Notes under the pieces: model-generated
Database searches by the model: none
Told to the model about the DNA's origin: nothing
The model's input: the letters and a program-made list of their open reading frames with translations, nothing else
Made by a program: the position numbers and the translations under genes
Shown: piece after piece, positions 41,527 through 52,356 of the stretch
How positions within the stretch are numbered: the first letter of the stretch is position 1
Layout of the letters: every line of letters begins with the position of its first letter
NCBI GenBank assembly: GCA_029465975.1
Contig: CM055756.1
Location: forward strand, 1,788,101-1,852,100
Origin: Dallia pectoralis
Taxonomy: Eukaryota; Chordata; Actinopteri; Esociformes; Umbridae
Reading direction: 5' to 3'
Length of the DNA stretch: 64,000 bases

Positions 41527-43641
41527 TCACCAGTTCACCGCCACATTTTTAACCTGCTGCAAAACGAATCCCTCACTCACCACTTCTATCGGTTGAGCCA
41601 CCTGCTCATCCCTGGTTTCATTCAGGTCCGCCACCACTACTGGCTCATCCCTGTTCCCACTCTGGTCCACCTGCTGCTCTACCACTACTGGCTCATCCCT
41701 GTTCCCACTCTGGTCCACCTGCTGCTCTACCACTACTGGCTCATCCCTGTTCCCACTCTGGTCCACCTGCTGCTCTACCACTACTGGCTCATCCCTGTTC
41801 CCACTCTGGTCCACCTGCTGCTCTACCACTACTGGCTCATCCCTGTTCCCACTCTGGTCCACCTGCTGCTCTACCACTACTGGCTCATCCCTGTTTCCAC
41901 TCTGGTCCACCTGCTGCTCTACCACTACTGGCTCATCCCTGTTCCCACTCTGGTCCACCTGCTGCTCTACCACTACTGGCTCATCCCTGTTCCCACTCTG
42001 GTCCACCTGCTGCTCTACCACTACTGGCGTATCCCTGTTCCCACTCTGGTCCACCTGCTGCTCTACCACTACTGGCGCATCCCTGTTCCCACTCTGGTCC
42101 ACCTGCTGCTCTACCACTACTGGCTCATCCCAGTTTCCACTCTGGTCCACCTGCTGCTCTACCACTACTGGCTCATCCCAGTTTCCACTCTGGTCCACCT
42201 GCTGCTCTACCACTACTGGCTCATCCCTGTTCCCACTCTGGTCCACCTGCTGCTCTACCACTACTGGCTCATCCCTGTTTCCCCTCTGGTCCACCTGCTG
42301 CTCTACCACTACTGGCTCATCCCTGTTCCCACTCTGGTCCACCTGCTGCTCTACCACTACTGGCGTATCCCTGTTCCCACTCTGGTCCACCTGCTGCTCT
42401 ACCACTACTGGCTCATCCCTGTTCCCACTCTGGTCCACCTGCTGCTCTACCACTACTGGCTCATCCCAGTTTCCACTCTGGTCCACCTGCTGCTCTACCA
42501 CTACTGGCTCATCCCTGTTCCCACTCTGGTCCACATGCTGCTCTACCACTACTGGCTCATCCCTGTTCCCACTCTGGTCCACATGCTGCTCTACCACTAC
42601 TGGCGCATCCCTGTTCCCACTCTGGTCCACCTGCTGCTCTACCACTACTGGCGCATCCCTGTTCCCACTCTGGTCCACCTGCTGCTCTACCACTACTGGC
42701 TCATCCCTGTTCCCACTCTGGTCCGCCTGCTGCTCTACCACTACTGGCTCATCCCTGTTCCCACTCTGGTCCACCTGCTGCTCTACCACTACTGGCTCAT
42801 CCCTGTTTCCACTCTGGTCCGCCTGCTGCTCTACCACTACTGGCTCATCCCTGTTCCCACTCTGGTCCACCTGCTGCTCTACCACTACTGGCGTATCCCT
42901 GTTTCCACTCTGGTCCGCCTGCTGCTCTACCACTACTGGCTCATCCCTGTTCCCACTCTGGTCCACCTGCTGCGCTACCACTACTGGTGCATCAGCCCCC
43001 CTATTAGCAGTCTCTACCCCCGTATGAACAGCCACCACAGGAGTCTCTTGTACCCCATTTGTATTCTTATCATTATGTGGGCACGCCTGACGTTTATGTC
43101 CGACATCCCCACATTCAAAACACCGTTGGCTGCCTGTACTGGCATACGCCATATACAGCCGGTCTTCATATTTAACTTTAAATGACAAATCCAAAGTCTG
43201 TTCAGGTGAGTGAAGAAACATGAATACTTGTCGCCTAAACGACAAACCCCTTTTTAAGTCCGGGTGTTTACACCCCAGAGGAACCATCTTCATAGAGCTG
43301 GCAAACTTGCCATATCGCGTTAACTCGCGAGTAATTAATTCATCTGGGATGAATGGCGGCACATTTGAAACAGTAACCCGTGTTGACGGCGCATACAACA
43401 GTGTTACCTGGTAAAACATACCGTTCACTATCACTCCGTGCTCAACCATTACATCAACAAGCCGTTCTTCTTTTAAAAACACCACCACTGCCCTGTTCAT
43501 CCTAGATGCATATGACACATTATCCTAGCCTACCTTCTCCCCCACGGCGACCAGAACTTCCTCCACTGTGACTGTTGCGTCTGTAACGCACCTGAGCCCA
43601 TGTCGCAGCGACAAGGACGGCGTCCCCAACCGGGTTGCCAT
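41527..43641 (-). pseudogene. Tx1-type LINE ORF1 with a 28-copy 16-residue repeat
   Basis: The natural start is an ATG at 43641-43639; codon 39 is a TAG (43527-43525), after which the frame is open for 663 codons to 41527. Domains in order: an N-terminal segment and an RRM-like region (with VTVSNVPPFIPDELITRELT), then a CCHC knuckle CFECGDVGHKRQACP near 43125-43081, then about 28 units of EPVVVEQQVDQSGNRD encoded by a 48-bp tandem repeat. ORF1 proteins of this clade bind the element's RNA. The frame ends at a directly repeated CAGTTCAC (41523-41538), where a shift separates it from the C-terminal part at 41513. Non-functional because of the nonsense codon and shift. Confidence 0.8.
41640..42990. 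repeat. 48-bp minisatellite, about 28 copies, inside LINE ORF1
   Basis: Plus-strand unit CTCTACCACTACTGGCTCAT plus CCCTGTTCCCACTCTGGTCC plus ACCTGCTG. Every copy is exactly 48 bp; variation is limited to a few substitutions. Confidence 0.95.
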
Positions 43642-43817
43642 CCCCAACACCCCACGTAATCTCCAGGAAAAATACCCTCAAAGCACGAAAAACAAACTTC
43701 AAGGGGGAATAAATGTCAAAGAAAAAACCCAACAAACAAAAAGTTTGTTAGCACTCTCCACGCACACACGCTCACCCACCGAACTCCCAGCACACGCCCA
43801 CACTCCCAGCATGCAGT

Positions 43818-43905
43818 GAGAGAGAGAGAGAGAGAGAGCAGAGAGAGAGAGAGAGAGAGAGCAGAGAGAGAGAGAGAGAGCGAGAGCAGAGAGAGAGCTA
43901 GGAGA
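43818..43905. repeat. GA-rich microsatellite, right flank of the Tx1-like LINE
   Basis: (GA)n with GCAGAGAG interruptions and an AGCTAGGAGAAG motif, matching the flank at 39983-40128. Confidence 0.95.
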
Positions 43906-45114
43906 AGGGGACATTAAACGCATTGACAGAAAAGAGAACAGAAAATCCTGAGAGACAAAATGAGGCCTCATTCATTATAATTAAAATGTCATCAAATATT
44001 GCATCAGCTACAAAGTGTGCATATAAAGGACATAAAACAAAGTGCGCTGGAATCTGTGATGTTGATTTCCAGTTGTAAACACCAATGCAACATGTGCAGA
44101 CTCAAATCACCTGTCATCCTGTAAAAACAAGTAATGAATCCATCATCACAAGTAATGCTCAGGTCGCAAACACATTCAGTTTTAATGAGATCCAGCCCCT
44201 TCTCTCCTCCCCGATCATTAAACAAAGAGACAAAGTGCTATTACCCTTTCTTCTAATCCATATCCTGCTGTTTGTTTGTGCGCATGCCGTTCTGCATCAC
44301 TGTGCCAAACCCTGGTTAATTACTGGCATATTGTAGCCTAATGGAGCCGCTGGTGTTAATGCAGTAAAGGTCTGCGTTTTTTCACACTTTTGGTGCTAAT
44401 CTAGTCTGTGCGAGCGCACTAGTCTGAGCGCCAGGGGTTTGGGATCACCGTAGCAGTCTGTTTATTGTAGCACTTGGTCCAGTGGCCCAGCCGGACACAG
44501 GAAATGAGGTAAGTATGTTATTTACTGGGTAGTGTCCCTCCATGGTTATCGGGGTGGAGGACTGGCCCGTCACCAAGCCATGTTATTGTTCCTGGTAAAG
44601 GTGCTCACTCACGACCCAGAGATTCTGACAAGACAAACGTCGCATGTTTCTTTCCTTAAGGAATGACACAGCTGATAGGCTGACTGTGCTCAAATATCTC
44701 CGACTGTAAGAGTTAATAGTGGCAGTCCTTTATTATGTATCATGGATCACCTACTGCACACTATAAATGAGGATTAAACATTTGCATGTTATTGTTTAAT
44801 GATGGCTTAATAAAAAAAAACTAGATGATATACAGTATATATTAGTTATATGTATTCAATATATGGATGTGTGTTTTCTTATGTTGACCATATGGTATTT
44901 GGTTGCCGTTGTGGTTAAATTATCTGTTGTCATGTATTGTTCTTGGTAGACACGCCTAAATCCTGTGTTCTACTTCCTGTTAGCTGCTATCAAGGTAGTC
45001 GACGTTTAGCATTTATTTGAGGAAGTCACCGGGACTTTCACTTCTAGACATCTGTTGCTGCAATATTTCTGAATAATCATGAGCGGACTACTTAAACACA
45101 GGTTTCTACTTCAT
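43906..45114. other. Unique DNA, no gene identified
   Basis: Mixed to AT-rich, no element recognised. Confidence 0.5.
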
Positions 45115-45690
45115 TAATTAACCACTAAGGGAGGGGATCATGCTGCTTCAGTATGTCACCATACATGTTGCCATTCATGGTTCCCTCAATGAACTGTAGC
45201 TGACAGTCCCACCACCATGCTTGACAGTAGGCAAGACACACTTGTCTTTAAACTCTTCACCTGGTTGTCGCCACACACGCTTGACACCATCTGAACCAAA
45301 TCATTTTTTTTTGTTCTCATCAGACCACAGGACATGGTTCCAGTAATCCATGTCTTTGGTCTGCTTGTCTTCAGCAAACTGTTTGCAGGCTTTCTTATGA
45401 ATCATTCTTCAGAAGAGGCTTTCTTCTGGGACGGCTTCCTTCTGTATGGTCTTGGCCACTGTGTTGCAGCTCAGTTTCAGGGTCTTGGCAATCTTCTTAT
45501 AGCCTAGGACATCTTTACGTAGAGCAACAATTGTTTTTTGACGATTCTCAAGGAGTTCTTTGCCATGAGGTGCCGTGTTGAACTTTCAGTGACCAGTATG
45601 AGTGTGAGAGCGATAACACCAAATTTAGTGTAATTTCTTCAGTGTTGTCACGTAAAAAAAGATATAATGAAATATTTACAAATAATTGTG
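45115..45690 (-). mobile_element. Tc1/mariner relic, second family
   Basis: On the minus strand it starts with TTTACAAATATTTCATTATA, a terminal region shared with 31705-31783, then an HTH-like transposase start and, near 45186-45377, a scrap with the family's TGTCCTGTGGTCTGATGAGA sequence. Several stops and shifts. Only part of the element remains. Confidence 0.8.
45186..45600 (-). pseudogene. Tc1 transposase fragment
   Basis: Minus-strand translation in shifting frames gives KELLENRQKTIVALRKDVLG-like HTH sequence near 45480-45570 and a later segment with KTWITGTMSCGLMRTKKNDL at 45299-45358, where intact copies have the region around the first catalytic Asp. Frames are interrupted; no functional enzyme. 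Confidence 0.7.
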
Positions 45691-46300
45691 ATATACTTTA
45701 TGTTTATCTCTTCTTGCCCGTTCTCATTGTCTTCCTCCTTCACACCATAGATATACGACATTCTACATTGACCCATTCCTCAGAACATACCTGGGTGCTT
45801 TTGATTGCTCTTTGGTTAACAGGCAACACTTTCCTCTTGCCAAACTCTTCCTCCTATAGAATATGCTACCCTCCTTTACCTCAATCACTCCATCCATCTA
45901 CAACAGAGCTGCGTGCCCGTTCTCCGAGCAAAGCATTTGGGTTGCTCTAACACAAATAGACACCTGGCCTGTCCTTAACCCCATTCTCACCAAACTACTA
46001 CGACTAATAATAATACAACATATCTTCCCTCCACTACGCACTCATTCATCCTTCTTCCTGTGACTGCTGCATTAAGTGTGACTTCTGCTAGTTGAAACAT
46101 ATTATATATTCCATACGGACATAGAACTGGTCAGCTTCTACACATTTGGAATAATTTCTCGTATGTTACTGTGCCTCAATCAAAGTTTTTTAAATCTTTC
46201 GGTAATGTAATCCAGATATGACGAAGAAACCCTTAAATTTAATGAAGAAAAGCTATTGGGAGAAGGTGAGGGAACAAGGTCTTATATATAAACATATATG
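45691..46300. other. Unique DNA, nothing recognised
   Basis: Small open frames only. Confidence 0.5.
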
Positions 46301-46302
46301 TA

Positions 46303-46472
<170 letters not shown>

Positions 46473-46559
46473 CTAACACACACTGCTATGCTAATGCTGA
46501 CTGTACATACAGTCAGGGCATACTTATACACAACAAAAAACACGCACATTTAGGAGTCA

Positions 46560-47787
46560 GTTTAAACTGGGCAGACGTTGAAATGTGTAATCCAGATCAA
46601 AAAGAACAGCCAAGTTAAGTATTAAACACACTTTAAAATACAGACACACACACACACATACGGTGGTAATTAGTACGAAGCTGTCTGTGTTCTAGTAGAA
46701 TCCGTCCGCTGTACCAGCTTGTGAGTGCAACACAGCGATAGCAGCGAAAAGAGGTTTGCAGAGAGACCAACTTTCCCAACTGACCTCAGACTTTTCCCAC
46801 AGGCCACATCCTCTCCTCTCTTCCACTCAGTATCTACAGGCTCTCTCCCGTTGTACCGGGAGTGAGATTTCCTGAGCTCTTTATCTCCTCTGTCTGTCTC
46901 AGTGGAAGGCTCATCAAAAGCTCTGGCATCCGGGAGAGAAGTAAGAGGAAGGAGGTAGGATGGAGCTCAATTCCGAGGCCTAATTTGGTTTGCTCTGTTC
47001 CCCGGTAATGCCCTGGTTCTTCCCTGTGGCTGCTTTTAACCAGCTCATCGTAATCCCTTCATTATATTCCCCACCATGGCCCACTGCGCCAGGCGGCCCA
47101 CTGCCACCACACATCACCCCCGACCCGGGGAGAGACGACAGAGAGACGGGTTACAACAGCCTGGGCTTCTGAGAGGATGGAGAAACAGCTGCGTGAACTT
47201 GAAAGCCTTTCCAGCGATAATGTAATGAAGAAAGAAGGCCAATGGCCAGTGAACCCGTGGCCCAGATAGGCTGCAGATTTCTCAAATTCGAGGTAAAAAT
47301 AACATAAAAAGCAGCTGGTGTGTACCAGGTACTGTGGAACATTCAGAATTATAGAGCTCATGGTGCCAGTATGATTTCATATGAAAACAATTAGGAAATA
47401 GCCTACACAATTGAAAAACTAATTTCGATGAAAGTATACTGTGTGCGTGCAACACACCATTTCCTGGAAAGCTGTTTTTAAACTCATTAAACAGCATATG
47501 AATTCATTGGCTACTGAGCCTCGCTCAGAAAAACAGTGGGACTGTTGAATTCACTCGGATTCTCGCTCTCTTGTGCAGGCAGGCTGACCATTAGAGGCTC
47601 CTGCTGGAGCCTGTCAGGTTCTGTGTCAGGAGGAGAGGTTAGGGGAGAGGAGAAGAGAAGAGGAGAAGAAGGGAAACGAGCCTGTCAAAAGATTGATTGA
47701 TTGATTGATTGAACTTGCACCTTCTGTTACAATGCTGAATTAAATGTAATGTACATGTAAAGTCAAACAGATATCCTATTGGCTGTG
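46560..47787. other. Unique DNA, no gene identified
   Basis: Contains a short (CA)n at 46643-46658 and (GATT)n at 47692-47711. The open frames on both strands at 46990-47361 lack recognisable domains. Confidence 0.5.
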
Positions 47788-47792
47788 TGTGT

Positions 47793-47880
<88 letters not shown>
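47788..47880. repeat. (GT)n microsatellite
   Basis: About 45 GT dinucleotides with one GA interruption near 47798. Confidence 0.98.
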
Positions 47881-47882
<2 letters not shown>

Positions 47883-48075
47883 TCTGTGTTGTGTATAAGT
47901 GTGCCCTGACTGTATGTACAGACAGCATTAGCATAGCAGTGTGTGTGTGTGTGTGTGTATTCTGTGTTGTGTACAAGTATGCCCTGACTGAATGTACAGA
48001 CAGCATTAGCATAACGGTGTGTGTTAGAGTGTGTGTGTGTCTTCTGTGTTATACAAGTCAGCTATCCTTGTACGT
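47881..48075. repeat. GT-flanked tandem repeat of about 75 bp, 2.5 copies
   Basis: Units start ATTCTGTGTTGTGTATAAGT and contain GCCCTGACTGTATGTACAGA; copies at 47881, 47959 and a partial one at 48040. An inverted copy follows the CA array at 46470-46540. Confidence 0.9.
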
Positions 48076-48129
48076 ATAACGAATAACCAGTGTACACCTC
48101 GTATTAACATATGTCTCTCTGTGTTCGGA

Positions 48130-48362
48130 TAGCGTGTGTGAGGTGACGTGTGTGAGGTTGCGTGTGTGAGGTTGCGTGTGTGAGGTTGCGTGTGTGAGGT
48201 TGCGTCTGTGAGGTTGCGTGTGTGAGGTGGCGTGTATGAGGTGGCGTATGTGAGGTTGCGTGCGTGAGGTTGCATCTGTGAGGTTGCGTGTGTGAGGTTG
48301 CGTGTGTGAGGTGGCGTGTGTGAGGTTGCGTGTGGGAGGTTGCGTGTGTGAAGTTGTGTGTA
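48130..48362. repeat. 14-bp minisatellite, about 16 copies
   Basis: Unit GTGTGAGGTTGCGT with TGGC and CTGTG variants. Confidence 0.95.
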
Positions 48363-48654
48363 CGCCTGCAGCTCTATATAAGAAGAGCATCGATTAGTGC
48401 ACAGCAGGAGTTCTGGATCCATGTCAGTCATTCAATTCAATGACTCTCCAACTCTGAGAGCCTGCCAGGCTAGAGGCAATAGATAAGCTTAAGACCCAGG
48501 ATTAAACACAACCAAATCCTCAGCCTCCCGGTCCATATCGTCCATTATCGCCCTGGAGACTGACTGGACTTTATGTAATAGAGAGAAAAGCTGACCACAG
48601 GCTAGGCGCCATTTTCAGTCAGTGCCAAGCAGCGTGTTGTGTCTTCTGTTGCAT

Positions 48655-49850
48655 GTGTGTGCTCATTATACATATGGAGGAGAGACAGTGTTAGCATGTT
48701 GTGTTATTATGTGTGTGTGTGTGTGCTCATTATACATATGGAGGAGAGACAGTGTTAGCATGTTGTGTTATTATGTGTGTGTTCATTATACATATGGAGG
48801 AGAGACAGTGTTAGCATGTTGTGTTATTATGAGTGTGTGTGTTCATTATACATATGGAGGAGAGACAGTGTTAGCATGTTGTGTTATTATGTGTGTGTTC
48901 ATTATACATATGGAGGAGAGACAGTGTTAGCATGTTGTGTTATTATGTGTGTGTGTTCATTATACATATGGAGGAGAGACAGTGTTAGCATGTTGTGTTA
49001 TTATGAGTGTGTGTGTTCATTATACATATGGAGGAGAGACAGTGTTAGCATGTTGTGTTATTATGTGTGTGTTCATTATACATATGGAGGAGAGACAGTG
49101 TTAGCATGTTGTGTTATTATGAGTGTGTGTGTTCATTATACATATGGAGGAGAGACAGTGTTAGCATGTTGTGTTATTATGTGTGTGTTCATTATACATA
49201 TGGAGGAGAGACAGTGTTAGTTCATTATACATATGGAGGAGAGACAGTGTTAGCATGTTGTGTTATTATGTGTGTGTGTGTTCATTATACATATGGAGGA
49301 GAGACAGTGTTAGCATGTTGTGTTATTATGTGTGTGTTCATTATACATATGGAGGAGAGACAGTGTTAGCATGTTGTGTTATTATGAGTGTGTGTGTTCA
49401 TTATACATATGGATGTTAGCATGTTGTGTTATTATGGAGGAGGAGAGACAGTGTTAGCATGTTGTGTTATTATGAGTGTGTGGAGGAGAGACAGTGTTAG
49501 CATGTTGTGTTATTATGTGTGTGTTCATTATACATATGGAGGATGGACAGTGTTAGCATGTTGTGTTATTATGTGTGTGTTCATTATACATATGGAGGAG
49601 AGACAGTGTTAGCATGTTGTGTTATTATGTGTGTGTGTGTTCATTATACATATGGAGGAGAGACAGTGTTAGCATGTTGTGTTATTATGTGTGTGTGTGT
49701 GTGCTCATTATATGGAGGAGAGACAGTGTTAGCATGTTGTGTTATTATGTGTGTGTGTGTGTGCTCATTATATGGAGGAGAGACAGTGTTAGCATGTTGT
49801 GTTAATATGTGTGTGCTCATTATATGGAGGAGAGACAGTGTTAGCATTGA
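48655..49850. repeat. About 54-62-bp minisatellite, about 21 copies
   Basis: The core is TTCATTATACATATGGAGGA then GAGACAGTGTTAGCATGTTG then TGTTATTATG, followed by a GT run of varying length. Some copies are internally deleted near 49200-49500. Confidence 0.95.
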
Positions 49851-51080
49851 CATTGAGTTGTGAGTTGTGAGTTACCGGATAGACATTATATCGGCATCTC
49901 TTTACTTTCCGTGGATAATATTTTCCTTGTGCCTTGCAAGATACATTTTAGTGTAGACTTTAAGAAATTAATATGACTGTGCGACTGAAACTGCCATTGG
50001 ACAGGATACAGAGAAATAATTAACCGAATTATAATGAGAGATCAAAGAAAAAGAAAAACCCCTGTGCTGTTTGCAGATAACGAAACAACAAAATACCATC
50101 TCAGGGATTCTCCCACACAGAAATACAAATGTAATACTGTTAACTTCGTCACTGTTATGTGAGAGATGGAGTGTGCACGCTAACAGCAAAAAGAAATAAC
50201 AAACCTGTCTTACCTTGGAACAATTTTGTTTGTATTATGGATGTTTATTGACGCTAAGGCTTCTAAGTACATTTTGCATTCGCGTATAACATGTGCATGT
50301 GTCTTTTCCATTGCTTTTACCTACCCTCATTTAAATTGTCTGGCGTGTTTCAGCTTGGGTCGTGCTTTTGTCTGGCGTGTTTCAGCTTGGGTCGTGCTTC
50401 TGCCGTCCTTGTCTGTCCCAGTTGGTTTGAGTGCTGTTTCCAACTGATTCCAATCGAAGAGACGTGTGATCACACAAAGGATGACGTCTGACTGCGCCAT
50501 GGAGGACCGAGGCTTAATTAATTTGCTGCGTACCAGGGAGGGGGGCGAGTTGAGATGGGCACTCCTATTACACCTGGCCATGAGAACCTTGTGATGTAAC
50601 TCAGGTTGATGAGTGCTCGCACATTGTTTCAGAGTTAGCGATGTCACTATGGATCTGCTGGCTCGTGGAGTGATCGCCTACACCGATGACATATCAGTGT
50701 GTTTGACCTCACCTCGCCATGTTTACCAACGGTACGGTTACTGTTTACCAGTAACCGTGGAGATGGACACCTCAGCGACAGGTGTAGTGGTCACCCAGAG
50801 GGAGCCAGCCCCAGCTCGGTGACCTATCGGGTGGATCTGTATGCTGGCATGGGCCCACACCTCACCATAATCTGCCCAGCCCGGTATTGGCAGGACCACC
50901 ACGGCCCTGGCGGAGACGTATTAGTGACCCACCATGTCAGGGGGCGCCCGGATCATTCCAACCCCGGCTCCATGTGTCCTCAGTGCAAAGCGCCCAGACA
51001 CTTCACCTAGAGGAAACTGCCGGTACCACAGAATCAGAAATCAGAATCAAAAAGTGTTTAATCGCCATTGAATGTGTGAA
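49851..51080. other. Mixed DNA, possible old retroelement remnants, nothing assigned
   Basis: Higher GC from 50500 to 51010. Overlapping short frames at 50613-51177 are not recognised. A CAGAATCAGAAATCAGAATC stretch at 51028-51047 resembles low-complexity ends of fish repeats. Confidence 0.4.
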
Positions 51081-51087
51081 CATACAA

Positions 51088-51345
51088 GGACCAGCCTACC
51101 ATTTGTCATTGGACCTGCCCGGGTCAGTTGGATACACCACTCTTGTTGTTTTGGATCGTATACCTGGATCTGAATAACACTTTACTGCATGTAAATCTCA
51201 AAGTGACCAAGAAAGATGGGACCAATTATCTCGCGGATGCCAAGGTGGATCTCATTAATTACCCCGTGGCCACAATCTTCCTCCAAGTAGAGGTGACATT
51301 AGCGGATCGGTTCATCAGCCAGGACAGTTCCACCTACCAATAAAG
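51088..51345 (+). pseudogene. Polinton/Maverick (adintovirus-like) minor capsid gene relic
   Basis: The frame at 51128-51343 contains YLDLNNTLLHVNLKVTKKDG and, further on, NYPVATIFLQVEVTLADRFI then SQDSSTY. These match the conserved N-terminal part of the minor capsid (penton-type) proteins of Polinton/Maverick elements, which databases often label F54H12.2-like. A preceding GPAYHLSLDLPG segment fits the family in another frame, so a shift lies near 51135-51155. The sequence stops after about 85 residues, whereas the family protein is several hundred long. No other Polinton gene is recognised nearby. Degenerate endogenous copy; identification is from memory of the motif. Confidence 0.55.
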
Positions 51346-52139
51346 GGCCGTTCTGAGAAGGTTTACTAAATGACTCTGGAGATACACTAAATGAACACCT
51401 TACAGCTTGTTTAGCAAAGATACAAAGGTACCCCTTCCAGCGGAGGCAAATAAAGGTTTGGTTATGTGTGCAAGAGACTCTAGAAAAAGTCTCATAAGGT
51501 TGAACTCTTGTCAACAATCCATCTTGACATTTTCTGTTTACTTTTAAATGTAGAATATTTAATTATCAAAAGCAGAATACAATTTCTCTGATGGCTGCAG
51601 TCTCTGCCTTTAGTTAAAAAGTGCTTCGTTTTCTGTGAAAAAAGTACCAGTATCTCCACCCAATTGTTTGGGTCTTAATTAAAGGAAGTGAACTTTACCC
51701 ACGTTGATTAACCACAATGAAATCAATCACCATTCACAGAAGAAGTAAACGTACTCCTTTTTTCCCATGTTTTTTGCCTGGTTTCATTTACAACCCGTTT
51801 CAGTTACAAGATTTCAATTCAGTGTAAGTAGTCCTCTGTCAGGACAACGCTATCTTCCTGCTTTCTAAAGAAATTTCAACAACGAACGCAAAGAAGGCTT
51901 TCATTGACCCGGAAACAGAGATGTTCACAAGTCACTGAGCTCAAGTCCAAATCAAGTCTCGCGTGTTAATAATAACGGTTGTATCGCCTGGTGCGTTCCA
52001 TCCAGGCTGCTTAGATCACTGCATAGCTATATGTAAGGTATTCAATACATGTCAGATGCTATTATGACTCCGTTATCTATTAGCATACAGTATCAGCTTT
52101 GAATAGTTGTTTGGTATACAGTATATTCAGTGTACACCT
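51346..52139. other. Unique DNA, nothing recognised
   Basis: AT-rich, without repeats. Confidence 0.5.
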
Positions 52140-52356
52140 GCTAGGACTGGTTTGTCTGTTGCTGAATCATAATGCGAGTCCTCACATCCTATTGGTTGTT
52201 GCTGAATCATAATGCCAGACCTTGCCTCCTATTGGCTGTTGCTGAATCATAATGACAGACCTTGCCTCCTATTGGCTGTTGCTGAATCATAATGCCAGAC
52301 CTTGCCTCCTATTGGCTGTTGCTGAATCATAATGCGAGTCCTCACCTCCTATTGTG
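52140..52356. repeat. 40-bp minisatellite, about 5 copies
   Basis: Unit CTATTGGCTGTTGCTGAATC plus ATAATGCCAGACCTTGCCTC. Confidence 0.95.

Larger units (their letters stand above)
40129..43817 (-). mobile_element. Tx1-like non-LTR retrotransposon inserted in a GA/TC microsatellite
   Basis: The minus-strand order is: a 5' end right at (CT)n (43817), 5' UTR, ORF1 with RRM-like region and CCHC knuckle, an ORF1 C-terminal segment, a short downstream open frame, then an AATAAA-containing 3' end that runs directly into (CT)n at 40129. ORF2 with endonuclease and reverse transcriptase is missing, so the copy is internally deleted (about 3.7 kb). The Tx1 clade includes families in fish (Kibi, Koshi) that insert specifically into (TC)n microsatellites, and both junctions here fit that. 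Confidence 0.8.

Noticed and set aside
41593..43185. Plus-strand frame of 530 codons
   Set aside because: Shadow of the 48-bp repeat in the minus-strand LINE ORF1; the CCHC and RRM-like parts are on the minus strand.
50641..50820. Ty3/gypsy reverse-transcriptase relic (AYTDDIS followed by VEMDTSATGVVVTQRE)
   Set aside because: The two fragments resemble RT and RNase H motifs only vaguely and lie too close together; not enough to call.
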